From: Gaiella sp038230035
GTDB lineage: Bacteria > Actinomycetota > Thermoleophilia > Gaiellales > Gaiellaceae
Direction: 5' to 3'
DNA: 64,000 bases
Assembly (NCBI GenBank): GCA_038230035.1
Contig: JBBRNX010000017.1
Coordinates: 16,067 to 80,066 of the forward strand
Shown here: positions 41,509 to 50,298 of the stretch, one piece after another
Position numbering within the stretch: the first letter of the stretch is position 1
How the letters are laid out: the number at the start of each line of letters is the position of its first letter
Notes under the pieces: generated by a model
Told to the model about the DNA's origin: nothing
What the model saw: only the letters and a program-made list of their open reading frames with translations
Databases searched by the model: none
Position numbers and translations under genes: made by a program

Positions 41509-43101
41509 GTGTTACTGAAACACAAGGCAACGGAGACTGCCGCTTGCATTGCGCTCGTCGGGGTGCCGGCGGCGTTTCTCGGGCTGTTCTTCGTGTACCC
41601 GCTGGTCGCGATCTTCCACCGCGGACTCGGCAGCTCGTTTCCGACAGACGTGCTAACCGACCCGGCCACGCTGAGGGTCGTCTGGTTCACGGTGTGGCAA
41701 GCGCTCGTGTCGACGGCACTGACCCTCGTAGCGGGGCTGCCGCTCGTGTGGGCGACGGCGCGGGTCGCGTTCCGCGGTCGCGGGCTCGTGCGCGCGCTCG
41801 TCGTCGTGCCGTTTGTGCTGCCGACCGTGGTCGTCGCAACCGCCTTCCTCGCGCTGCTGCCAGAGAGCATGCAGCGAGGGGTCGTGCCAATCCTGCTCGC
41901 GCACGTCTTCTTCAACGTCGCCGTCGTCGTGCGGGTGGTAGGCGGATATTGGGCACGCCTCGATCCGAGCTTGTGGGACGTCGCCGCGACACTCGGCGCA
42001 TCTCCGAGCCGACGCTTCCGCGAGCTGACGCTCCCCGCGCTGCGGCCGGCGCTTGCCGCAGCGTCGGCCTTGACCTTCCTCTTCTGCTTCACATCGTTCG
42101 GCGTGATCGTGATTTTGGGTGGGCCGCACTTCGCGACGCTCGAGGTGGACATCTACGACCTTGCGACGCAGTCCTTCGACCTGCGAGCCGCCGCGGCGCT
42201 GTCCCTGCTGCAGCTGGGCGCGGTCGCAGCGATCGTGGCCGTCTCGTCGAGCCTCGAGGCACGTGCCGGAGCGAGAATGCCGCTCGCCGTCGAGGAGGTC
42301 GCTGCCCGCCGTCCACGCGGGTGGGAACGGCCTGCGCTCGCGGCGATTCTCGACCTCGCAGCGCTCGGCTTCGGTCTACCTCTCGCCGCTCTCGTCGTGC
42401 GTTCCTTCGCGACACCTGCCGGAGCGGGCCTTGGGTTCTACCGTGCGCTCGGGCACGAGACCACCGCGTTGCTGGTCGAGCCGTGGCGCGCCGTGGAGTA
42501 TTCCCTCGTCTACGCAACAGCAGCGACCGCGATCGCACTGACGCTCGGCACGCTCGCGGCGATTGCGCTTGTCCAGCGCCGTTCCGGCCGGTGGCTCGAC
42601 ACCGTTGTGATGCTGCCGCTCGGCGCGTCGGCGGTGATGCTCGGCTACGGGTTCGTGATCGCCTTCGACACGTCACCGCTGGACTTTCGAGATGCGGTGT
42701 GGATCATCCCAGTCGTCCAGGCGCTCGTCGCCGCCCCGTTCGTCGTGCGCATCTTGGCGCCCGCATTGCGCGCCATCGACCCTCGCCTGCGCGAGGCGGC
42801 GGCGGTGCTCGGCGCATCACCGGCGCGCGTGAGGCGCGAGATCGACGTGCCGCTCGTTCTGCGGCCGCTCGGCGTGGCAGCCGGGCTCGCTTTTGCAATC
42901 GCCCTCGGCGAGTTTGGTGCGACCGTGTTCCTCGCGCGGAGCGACCGCCCGACTTTGCCGGTCGCGATCTTCCGCTTTCTCGAACGACCGGGCGCCACGA
43001 ATCAGGGAACCGCGGCTGCGCTCTGCGTCGTACTGATGGCCGTCACCGTGCTCGCCGTCGGCGTCGCGGATCGACTGACATCACGCAGGATCGGGCTCTG
43101 A
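41509..43101 (+). CDS. thiP: Thiamine ABC transporter permease
   Basis: This 530-residue inner-membrane protein has about twelve membrane segments in two homologous halves, as expected for ThiP. Each half has an EAA-type loop for docking the ATPase: WDVAATLGASPSRRFRELTLPALRP (about residues 158-182, shown here as LGASPSRRF) and EAAAVLGASPARVRREIDVPL (about 425-445). GTG 41509 lies 4 bp after the thiB stop. The stop TGA overlaps the ATG of thiQ (TGATG). Together with thiB and thiQ it imports thiamine. Confidence 0.92.
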   Translation: MLLKHKATETAACIALVGVPAAFLGLFFVYPLVAIFHRGLGSSFPTDVLTDPATLRVVWFTVWQALVSTALTLVAGLPLVWATARVAFRGRGLVRALVVVPFVLPTVVVATAFLALLPESMQRGVVPILLAHVFFNVAVVVRVVGGYWARLDPSLWDVAATLGASPSRRFRELTLPALRPALAAASALTFLFCFTSFGVIVILGGPHFATLEVDIYDLATQSFDLRAAAALSLLQLGAVAAIVAVSSSLEARAGARMPLAVEEVAARRPRGWERPALAAILDLAALGFGLPLAALVVRSFATPAGAGLGFYRALGHETTALLVEPWRAVEYSLVYATAATAIALTLGTLAAIALVQRRSGRWLDTVVMLPLGASAVMLGYGFVIAFDTSPLDFRDAVWIIPVVQALVAAPFVVRILAPALRAIDPRLREAAAVLGASPARVRREIDVPLVLRPLGVAAGLAFAIALGEFGATVFLARSDRPTLPVAIFRFLERPGATNQGTAAALCVVLMAVTVLAVGVADRLTSRRIGL

Positions 43102-44054
43102 TGCTCCAACTGGAAGACATTCGCGTGTCGTTCGACACCACGACTGCACTCGACGGCGTCTCGTTGATCGCGGACACGGGCCGGACACTCACCGTGCTCG
43201 GGCCGAGCGGCTGCGGCAAGACGACGCTGCTGCGCGTGGTCGCCGGTCTACAACCCGCCGATTCCGGCCGGATCCGGCTTGCCGGCAACGATCTCGCGGC
43301 TACTCCCGCCCACCGCCGTGGCGTCGGGCTGATGTTTCAGGACAACGCGCTCTTCCCCCATCGCGACGTCGCGAGCAACATCGGGTTCGGACTCCGTATG
43401 AACGGTCAGACGCGCGCCGAGATCGCACGACGAGTGCGAGAGCTCCTCGACCTTGTCGGTCTGCCGGGCGCTGAGCGCCGTGCAGTCCAGACGCTCTCCG
43501 GCGGCGAGCAGCAGCGCGTCGCGCTCGCCCGCGCGCTCGCGCCTGAGCCACGCGTCCTTCTCCTCGACGAGCCGCTCGGCTCGCTCGATGGTCCACTTCG
43601 TGAACGCCTACTCGCTGACCTGCGCGGGCTCTTCGCCGCGTTACGGCTGACGGTCGTCTACGTCACGCATGACGCTGACGAGGCGTTCGCACTCGGCCAC
43701 ACCGTGGCGGTCATGCGCGGAGGCAAGGTCGTCCAGCGCGCGGCACCCGACGATCTGTGGCGGCGACCGGCGGACGGTTGGGTCGCCCGCTTCCTCGGCA
43801 TGCGCAACGTTCGCGATCAAGGCGACCGCAGCCGAGTGATCCCGCCAGAAGCGGTGAGCGTCGAGCCAGGAGATGGAGCAGTCGTGACGGGTTCCGAGCG
43901 ACGAGGCTCGGTCGTCTGGCTCCGCGTGATGCTCGACGACGGAAGCGAGTTCTATGCGGTGACGACCGCGACGCACAATCCCGGCCCAGGAGACCGTGTC
44001 GCAGTCCGTATCGACGAAGCAGCAGCGTTCGACGTCCCGAAGTGGGCCGGCTGA
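43101..44054 (+). CDS. thiQ: Thiamine ABC transporter ATP-binding protein
   Basis: This 317-residue ATPase drives the transporter. Walker A is GPSGCGKTTLL (about residues 35-45), Q loop MFQDNALFPHR, ABC signature LSGGEQQRVALARAL, Walker B VLLLDEPLGSLDG and the switch His in VYVTHDADEA. A C-terminal extension of about 90 residues (from VIPPEAVSVEPGDG) is a TOBE-like domain, longer than in E. coli ThiQ (232) and more like general CUT/POPT family ATPases. It closes the riboswitch-controlled operon; 3 bp beyond lies the end of a convergent gene. Confidence 0.9.
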   Translation: MLQLEDIRVSFDTTTALDGVSLIADTGRTLTVLGPSGCGKTTLLRVVAGLQPADSGRIRLAGNDLAATPAHRRGVGLMFQDNALFPHRDVASNIGFGLRMNGQTRAEIARRVRELLDLVGLPGAERRAVQTLSGGEQQRVALARALAPEPRVLLLDEPLGSLDGPLRERLLADLRGLFAALRLTVVYVTHDADEAFALGHTVAVMRGGKVVQRAAPDDLWRRPADGWVARFLGMRNVRDQGDRSRVIPPEAVSVEPGDGAVVTGSERRGSVVWLRVMLDDGSEFYAVTTATHNPGPGDRVAVRIDEAAAFDVPKWAG

Positions 44055-44057
44055 CGG

Positions 44058-45011
44058 TCAGCGCTCGGGGGCGCAGCGGGTGTCGCCCGTCATCACGCGA
44101 TCCCAGACCGCGTCCATCGAGCCTGAGCTCTGCCGGTCAGCCGCCGTGAGCCCGGGGACCTCGACGGCCACGACCGGCGTCACGCCCGGACCCATCACGC
44201 TGATGCGATAGCGCTCGCCCGGTGCGGCAGGCCGCGTGGCGTCGCTCGGGTAGCCCGCGAACGGCTTCTGCGGCACGAAGCTGTGGCAGAACGTCCCCCC
44301 GGGCGTGTGGACGAGGATGCCCGACTCGCGCTTCCACCCCGCACCGTACGCGGAGTTGAACGTGTCGATGAAGACGTTCCGGCCGTAGCGGTCGCGCGGG
44401 TTCCCGTCTCGCGTGGAGCCGAAGCCGTGGACGGGCTGACCGAGATAGGTCAGCCTCCCGAAGAGACCCTGCGATCCGCCACCGTAGGTCCAGTGCGCGT
44501 AGGCCTCGAGCTGCGGCAGCGGCCCCGACCAGTGCGAGAGATGAGTCTCGAACGCGAGCTGCTCCCGCTTCCAGGCGTCGAAGCCGAGGAGTGGCAGCAG
44601 TCGCTGCCACTGCTGGATCGCCCAGTACGTCCCGTCCGGCGCTTTGCAGCCGGCGACGAAGTACGGCAGCGCCGGCCCGTCGTACGGCTGGCACGTGTTC
44701 CGGAAGGTCTTCCAGTACTTGGCGTTCCGGTACTTCCCCCAGCCGCCCGCGTAGTCCCATTTGAAGCGAACCTGCGGGACGGTTGCGTCGACCGGAGCGT
44801 TGGCGTTGATCGCGCCATAGGCGAGGACGTGACGGACCGTTCCGCTCGCGCGGATGTAGGTCAGCAGCGCCTCGCCCTTCGTGTTCACCGCAAGGGTGAC
44901 GTTGCGGACGCTCGTGTCGGTGATCGCCTCGCTGGCAGTCGCTCGAGTCACGGCGATGCCGCCGACAATGGCCAACCCGAGCAAGGCGAAAAGACCGAGG
45001 CGAAAGCGCAT
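44058..45011 (-). CDS. Secreted protein of unknown function
   Basis: This 317-residue protein has a signal peptide (FRLGLFALLGLAIVGGIAVT, cleavage near TASEA) and a mature part rich in Trp, Tyr and Gly: VRHVLAYGAINANAP, FKWDYAGGWGKYRN, AYAHWTYGGGSQGLFGRLTYLG and SAYGAGWKRESGILVHTPGGTF in pieces. Four cysteines (CQPYD, AGCKAP, FCHSF and TRCAPE) may form two disulfides. I do not recognise the family; similar long secreted proteins occur in Thermoleophilia. ATG 45011 lies 5 nt behind TAGGAT. It converges on thiQ with 3 bp between stops. Confidence 0.65.
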   Translation of the reverse strand: MRFRLGLFALLGLAIVGGIAVTRATASEAITDTSVRNVTLAVNTKGEALLTYIRASGTVRHVLAYGAINANAPVDATVPQVRFKWDYAGGWGKYRNAKYWKTFRNTCQPYDGPALPYFVAGCKAPDGTYWAIQQWQRLLPLLGFDAWKREQLAFETHLSHWSGPLPQLEAYAHWTYGGGSQGLFGRLTYLGQPVHGFGSTRDGNPRDRYGRNVFIDTFNSAYGAGWKRESGILVHTPGGTFCHSFVPQKPFAGYPSDATRPAAPGERYRISVMGPGVTPVVAVEVPGLTAADRQSSGSMDAVWDRVMTGDTRCAPER

Positions 45012-45016
45012 CCCGG

Positions 45017-45022
45017 ATCCTA
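45017..45022 (-). promoter_or_regulatory. Leaderless -10 hexamer (TAGGAT)
   Basis: TAGGAT is followed by 5 nt and ATG 45011 of the secreted protein gene. No Shine-Dalgarno sequence. Confidence 0.42.
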
Positions 45023-45072
45023 TCGACGTGCGACCGAACACCCCTCACCCCTGACGCAAGGGATCGGTTCGG

Positions 45073-46650
45073 CTACTCCCACTCGATCGTCGCGGGGGGT
45101 TTCGAGGAGAGGTCGAGGGCGACGCGGTTGACGCCGGGCACCTCGTTGATGATTCGGTTGGAGATCGTCTCCAACACGTCGTACGGCAGGCGCGCCCAGT
45201 CGGCGGTCATCGCGTCCTCGGAGGTGACCGCGCGGATCACGATCGGGTAGGCGTACGTGCGCTCATCGCCCTGCACACCGACCGACTTGATCGCTGGCAG
45301 CACGGCAAAGCTCTGCCACAGATCGCGGTAGAGGTCGGCGCGACGAATCTCCTCCTGCAGAATCGCGTCGGCGGCGCGGAGGATCGCGAGGCGCTCGACC
45401 GTGACGTCGCCGATGATCCTGATCGCGAGGCCAGGTCCCGGGAACGGCTGGCGCCAGACCATCCGCTCGGGCAGGCCGAGCTCTTCGCCGACGCGGCGTA
45501 CCTCGTCCTTGAAGAGGAGCCGCAGCGGCTCGACGAGCTCCATCCGCATGTCCGCCGGCAGACCGCCGACGTTGTGGTGGGACTTGATCTTCGCCGCGAC
45601 ACCGTCCTCGCCGCCGGACTCGATGACGTCCGAGTAGAGCGTGCCCTGCACGAGGAGCCTAACGTCGCCCAGCCGTCGCGCTTCGTCCTCGAAGACGCGG
45701 ATGAACTCCTCGCCGACGATCTTGCGCTTCTCCTCCGGATCGGTGACTCCAGCCAACCGCGTCAGGAACCGCTCTCGAGCGTCGACATGCACGAGCGGCA
45801 CCTGGAAGTGGCCGCCGAACGTCTCGACGACCTGCTCGGCCTCGTTTGCGCGCAGCAGGCCGTGGTCCACGAAGACGCAGGTCAGCTGGTCGCCGACCGC
45901 CTTGTGCACGAGGAGCGCTGCGACGGCCGAGTCGACTCCGCCCGAGAGCCCGCAGATCACCTGCTCCGACCCGACCTGGCGGCGGATCCGCTCGACCTGC
46001 TCCTCGATCACCGCGGCGGGCGTCCACGACGACGGAGCACCCGCGACGTTGTAGAGAAAGTTCTTCAGCAACGCCTGGCCGTGTGGCGTGTGGACGACCT
46101 CCGGGTGGAATTGGACGCCGTAGAGCCTCCGCTCCGGATCCTCGAACGCGGCGATCGGGGTCGTCGTGGAGCACGCCACTACCTCCGCCCCGATCGGCGC
46201 AGCGGTGACAGAGTCGCCGTGGCTCATCCAGACGGTCTGCTCCGACGGCAGGTCCTGGAAGAGCTCCGATTCGAAGGCTGCGAGCTCGGCCTTGCCGTAC
46301 TCCGAGCCGCCGGTTGCCTCCACCGCGCCACCGAGATCGCGCGCCATCAGCTGCATGCCGTAGCAGATGCCGAGCGTCGGGATGCCGAGCTGCAAGATCG
46401 CCGGATCCATCTGTGGCGCGCCTGGCGCATAGACCGACGCAGGCCCGCCGGAGAGAACGAGCGCGAGCGGGTCGCGGCGGCGGACCTCGTCGGCGGTGAT
46501 CGTATGGCTGACGAGCTCCGAGTACACGCGCGCCTCGCGCACGCGGCGCGCGATCAGCTGCGAGTACTGGCCACCGAAGTCGATGACGAGCACGGCCCGC
46601 TCCGGGGTTGGATCCGCCGACGGCAGCGGTAGTGCCACGACCTCACCCAC
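45073..46650 (-). CDS. guaA: GMP synthase (glutamine-hydrolysing)
   Basis: This 525-residue enzyme makes GMP from XMP. The class-I amidotransferase domain has VIDFGGQYSQLIARRVRE, the catalytic Cys in LGICYGMQLMA and GVQFHPEVVHT; the ATP-pyrophosphatase domain has the PP-loop GLSGGVDSAVAALL, and the C-terminal dimerisation domain has RQPFPGPGLAIRI and ends SSKPPATIEWE, as in nearly all GuaA. GTG 46650 overlaps the guaB stop by 8 bp, so guaB and guaA form one unit covering IMP to GMP. Confidence 0.96.
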   Translation of the reverse strand: MGEVVALPLPSADPTPERAVLVIDFGGQYSQLIARRVREARVYSELVSHTITADEVRRRDPLALVLSGGPASVYAPGAPQMDPAILQLGIPTLGICYGMQLMARDLGGAVEATGGSEYGKAELAAFESELFQDLPSEQTVWMSHGDSVTAAPIGAEVVACSTTTPIAAFEDPERRLYGVQFHPEVVHTPHGQALLKNFLYNVAGAPSSWTPAAVIEEQVERIRRQVGSEQVICGLSGGVDSAVAALLVHKAVGDQLTCVFVDHGLLRANEAEQVVETFGGHFQVPLVHVDARERFLTRLAGVTDPEEKRKIVGEEFIRVFEDEARRLGDVRLLVQGTLYSDVIESGGEDGVAAKIKSHHNVGGLPADMRMELVEPLRLLFKDEVRRVGEELGLPERMVWRQPFPGPGLAIRIIGDVTVERLAILRAADAILQEEIRRADLYRDLWQSFAVLPAIKSVGVQGDERTYAYPIVIRAVTSEDAMTADWARLPYDVLETISNRIINEVPGVNRVALDLSSKPPATIEWE

Positions 46651-48130
46651 GGCGGTAGTTGGGCGCGTCCTTGGTGATCGTGACGTCGTGCGGGTGGCTC
46701 TCGCGGAGACCGGCGCCCGTGATACGGACAAACCGGGCGTTCATCCTCATCTCCGCTGTGGTCGAGGCGCCGCAATAGCCCATCGCCTGGCGTAGCCCGC
46801 CGACGAGCTGGTAGACGATCGGCGCGAGCGGCCCCTTGTACGGGACCCGTCCCTCGATCCCCTCGGGGATCAACTTCTCGACATCCTCGACGTCGCCCTG
46901 GAAGTAGCGGTCCTTCGAAAACGAACGAGCGCGCATCGCACCGAGCGATCCCATGCCCCGGTATTCCTTGAAACGCTCGTTCTGGACGAGCAGCACCTCG
47001 CCGGGCGACTCGTCGGTGCCGGCGAGCAGCGAGCCGAGCATCACCGTGTCAGCACCCGAGGCGATCGCCTTTGCGACGTCGCCGGATGACGTGATGCCGC
47101 CGTCCGCGATCACAGGGACGCCATGGCGAGCAGCGACCTCCGCAGCGTCGAAAACTGCGGTCACCTGCGGGATACCGACCCCTGCGACGATCCGCGTCGT
47201 ACACGCGCTCCCGGGCCCGATTCCGACTTTCAGGCAATCGGCGCCTGCCTCGATCAGAGCTTCCGCCCCTTCGGCAGTTGCGATGTTGCCGGCGACTACC
47301 TCGATTTCCAACGACGCTTTGACCTGTCGCACGACCTCGAGAACGCCCTTGGAATGGCCGTGCGCAGTGTCGACGACCAGTACGTCGACCTCGGCGGCGA
47401 CGAGCGCAGCGGCTCGCTCCAACGCGTCAGTCCCTACGCCTACTGCGGCACCCACCCGCAGCCGCCCGCGCTCGTCCTTCGTCGCGAGCGGATACTGCGT
47501 CTTCTTCTGGATGTCCTTGACCGTGATCAAGCCCTTGAGACGGCCCTCGTGGTCGACGACCGGCAGCTTCTCGATCTTGTTGCGGCCGAGGATCGCGGCA
47601 GCCTCCTCGAGGGTGGTGCCGAGTGGTGCCGTCACAAGATCGCGACTGGTCATATAGGCCGACACGGGCTGCGCGGCGTCGGCGCCGAAGCGGAGGTCGC
47701 GATTCGTGAGGATGCCGACGAGCACACCGGCGTCGTCGACGATCGGTACGCCGGAGATGTGGTAGCGCTCCATGATCGCGAGTGCGTCGCGGACGAGATC
47801 GGTGGCGCCGAGCGTGACGGGCTCGACGATCATCCCGGCCTCGGAGCGCTTCACCTTGTCGACCTCGGCGACCTGGTCTGCGATCGAGAGGTTGCGGTGG
47901 ACGATGCCGATGCCGCCCTCGCGCGCCAGAGCGATCGCGAGCCGCGCCTCGGTGACCGTGTCCATTGCGGCCGAGACGATCGGGATCTGGAGCGTGATCG
48001 CCGGCGTCAGCCGCGTGATCGTGGAGACGTCGTTCGGGAGGACGGCCGACTCAGCGGGGACGAGCAGCACGTCATCGAAGGTCAAGCCTTCCTTGCCGAA
48101 CTTGCTATCCCGATCTAGCTCGAACTCCAA
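46643..48130 (-). CDS. guaB: Inosine-5'-monophosphate dehydrogenase
   Basis: This 495-residue enzyme oxidises IMP to XMP with NAD+. It begins DRDSKFGKEGLTFDDVLLVPAES in pieces (KEGLTFDDVLLVPAES is the family start), has two CBS domains (about residues 95-215), VDTAHGHSKGVLE, the catalytic Cys loop VGIGPGSACTTRIVAGVG, ADGGITSSGDVAKA and YRGMGSLGAM. TTG 48130 is the only suitable start; it lies 10 nt behind TAGGAT. The reading frame is open much further upstream but there overlaps the MFS gene. It is followed by guaA. Confidence 0.95.
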   Translation of the reverse strand: MEFELDRDSKFGKEGLTFDDVLLVPAESAVLPNDVSTITRLTPAITLQIPIVSAAMDTVTEARLAIALAREGGIGIVHRNLSIADQVAEVDKVKRSEAGMIVEPVTLGATDLVRDALAIMERYHISGVPIVDDAGVLVGILTNRDLRFGADAAQPVSAYMTSRDLVTAPLGTTLEEAAAILGRNKIEKLPVVDHEGRLKGLITVKDIQKKTQYPLATKDERGRLRVGAAVGVGTDALERAAALVAAEVDVLVVDTAHGHSKGVLEVVRQVKASLEIEVVAGNIATAEGAEALIEAGADCLKVGIGPGSACTTRIVAGVGIPQVTAVFDAAEVAARHGVPVIADGGITSSGDVAKAIASGADTVMLGSLLAGTDESPGEVLLVQNERFKEYRGMGSLGAMRARSFSKDRYFQGDVEDVEKLIPEGIEGRVPYKGPLAPIVYQLVGGLRQAMGYCGASTTAEMRMNARFVRITGAGLRESHPHDVTITKDAPNYRRG

Positions 48131-48140
48131 GAGTCGGCCG

Positions 48141-48146
48141 ATCCTA
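48141..48146 (-). promoter_or_regulatory. -10 hexamer (TAGGAT) of guaB, containing the stop codon of the upstream gene
   Basis: TAGGAT is followed by 10 nt and TTG 48130. Its first three bases are the TAG stop of the MFS gene. Confidence 0.42.
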
Positions 48147-49322
48147 ACAGCCGCTTCCGCTGTCGCTTCGCGGCAACCAAAGCAGCAGAGCGATCGGAGC
48201 GAGGAGCGGAATCCACAACGCCGCGCCCAGTCCAACGGCTCCGGCGGTGAGCCCGACGACGAGCGGCAGCATCCCGCCGACGGTTCCGGCCACTGTGCCA
48301 AGCGCGAACGCTGCACCACTGCGACCGTCGACCGTCGCGTACAGACGCGCCTTCGGGATCGCGTACCAGCCGGCGTTGAGCACGCCGAGCGCCGCAAGTG
48401 CGCTCAGCTTGACGCCGTAGCTCGGCGCTAACAGGAAGGCCGGGTAGACGACCGCGACGAGCACGGCGCTCCAGCGGAGGTACGCGAGGCCCGCAACATG
48501 GCGCAGAATGACCAGCAGGAGCGCGTCGCCCACGAGGCCTCCGCCCGTCCACGCGGCAACACCGAGCGCCGCGCGTGCCGGGCTCACATGGGCGACATCG
48601 ACGAGGTAGAGCGCGAGGAATCCGTGCAGGACGTCGAGCATCAGGTCGGTCACCTGAAGAAGCGCAAGCCAGCGGACGACCTCTCCGCGACGCAGGAGGC
48701 CCGCGAGCCCACGCAGCGCCGAGACGATGCTTTCTCCGGATCCGGATCCGGTTCCGGCCGATGGCGGCAGCAGCCGGACTGCGAGCAGCGACATCGCGAC
48801 AACGAACCCGAGGACGACGAAGACCGGCCGCCAGCCGACGCCTAGAGCAAGCGACACGGCGACCGCGAGCGGTGCGACAACAACACCAAGCGAACCAGCG
48901 AGCGTCCAGCCGGCCATCGTCCGCTCACGGTCGTCCGGGGCATCGTCCATCAAGACGGCCTGCGACAGCCCGACGAACGCCCCCGAGGCCGGGTACGAAA
49001 GGGCGACGATCCCCAGCAAGACTGCGAAGCCGGGCGCGGGCGCGAAGCCGACACCGATTGTCGTGGCCGCGAATACGAGGCCGCCGCCGAGGATCAGTCC
49101 GCGGCGTCGACCGCGATCGGCCAGGATCCCGAGCAGTGGTTCGACCGCCAGCGAGACGAGGCTCGGGATCGCAAACAGCAGCGCAACCTGGGTGTAGCTC
49201 AGCCCCAGGTCATAGCGGATCAGCGGCCAGGCGGCCTCACGAGAACCGTAGACGAGCTCGTCGAGCAGCTCGACCGCGAGCAGCGTGGCAACAAGTCGAG
49301 ATCAGGGGCTGGCGCGCGTCAT
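48144..49322 (-). pseudogene. MFS-type transporter with an in-frame TGA near its start
   Basis: The frame encodes a 12-segment MFS-like transporter of about 390 residues (YDLGLSYTQVALLFAIPS, the A-loop LADRGRRRGL, SYPASGAFVGLSQAVLMDD). The only ATG in frame before the first membrane segment is 49322, which reads MTRASP and then TGA at 49302-49304, after which the frame is open to the end. The next conventional start (TTG 49019) would remove the first three membrane segments. So either codon 7 is a nonsense change or base error, or translation starts at an unusual codon such as CTG near 49286. Substrate unknown. It shares its stop with the guaB -10. Confidence 0.65.
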
Positions 49323-49338
49323 GCGCGGATGTTAACGC

Positions 49339-50286
49339 CTAGGCAGGCTGCAGCTCGTGGAGCTCGACGAACCCGGCGAGGCGGCTCGCGTCGCGAGGAT
49401 CGAAGCGGCCCGCCCCGACCGTGAGCACCGACGCGGCACCGGCGCCGACGGCGAGTCGCAACGCCTCGTCGGCCGGCTTCTCCTCGAGCACCGCCGCGAG
49501 CCACCGGGCGAGCAGCACGTCTCCGGCGCCGAGCGTCGACACAGGCTCGAGCTGAGGCGAGAGCGCCCGGTAGCGACGGGTCTGACGCTCCTCGCGTACG
49601 AGCGCGAAGCAGCCGGTCTCATGCGTGATGTGCACGTTGCGCGCACCCATGTCCGCAATCCGGTCGAGCGCCATGAGGAAGTCGTCGTCGTCCTCCAGCT
49701 CCTGTCCGACCAGCTGCTCCGCCTCACGCTGGTTCGGAGAGACGAGCCACGGCTCAGCCTCGACACCGAGCCGTAGCGGCTCGCCTTCGCTGTCGAGGAC
49801 GGCACGCACGCCGCGCTTCGTCAGATCACGGATCACGTCGGCGTAGAAGTCGTCGCTCACGCCCCGCGGCAGTGAACCCGCAAGGACGACGACGTCGGCG
49901 CCACGCGAGAGGTAGTGCACCTTGTCGAGCAGCATGCCGAGCTCGGCCTCGGTCGCCTTAGGACCCCACTCGTTGATCTCGGTATACGTCCCCGAAGTCG
50001 GATCGAGCACCGCCGTCGACGTACGGGACTCGTCCCTGATCCGGACGAAGTCGTTGAGGATCGCCTCGGCCGTCAGCTCCTCCACGATGCGCGTCCCTGT
50101 GAGACCGCCCGCAAGGCCCGTGGCGACAACAGGGACGTCGAGCAGCTTCAAGGCGCGCGCGACGTTGATCCCTTTCCCACCGGCGAGCGTGAGCACGTCG
50201 CTCGAGCGGTGACGGTGGCCGAGCTGGAAGACCGGCACGGTCAGCGAGCGATCGAAGGCGGCGTTCAGCGTGACAGTGACGATCAA
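49339..50286 (-). CDS. PfkB-family hexose kinase (1-phosphofructokinase-like)
   Basis: This 315-residue kinase belongs to the ribokinase/PfkB group. It has the first signature LAGGKGINVARALKLL (about residues 34-49), the phosphofructokinase-type VATGLAGGLTG, VVLAGSLPRGVS, and the second signature VSTLGAGDVLLARWLA with the catalytic Asp in GAGD (about residue 258). FruK (fructose-1-phosphate), LacC (tagatose-6-phosphate) or PfkB (fructose-6-phosphate) are the closest kinds; no sugar transporter is beside it. The start is TTG 50286 with GAGGAGG 7 nt upstream, one of the clearest Shine-Dalgarno sites here. Confidence 0.87.
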   Translation of the reverse strand: MIVTVTLNAAFDRSLTVPVFQLGHRHRSSDVLTLAGGKGINVARALKLLDVPVVATGLAGGLTGTRIVEELTAEAILNDFVRIRDESRTSTAVLDPTSGTYTEINEWGPKATEAELGMLLDKVHYLSRGADVVVLAGSLPRGVSDDFYADVIRDLTKRGVRAVLDSEGEPLRLGVEAEPWLVSPNQREAEQLVGQELEDDDDFLMALDRIADMGARNVHITHETGCFALVREERQTRRYRALSPQLEPVSTLGAGDVLLARWLAAVLEEKPADEALRLAVGAGAASVLTVGAGRFDPRDASRLAGFVELHELQPA

Positions 50287-50298
50287 GGCGCGACCTCC

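Noticed and set aside
49302..49304. TGA near the start of the MFS gene as a third selenocysteine
   Set aside because: It is at a weakly conserved N-terminal position of a transporter, no Cys homologue is expected there, and I saw no suitable hairpin 16-37 nt downstream.
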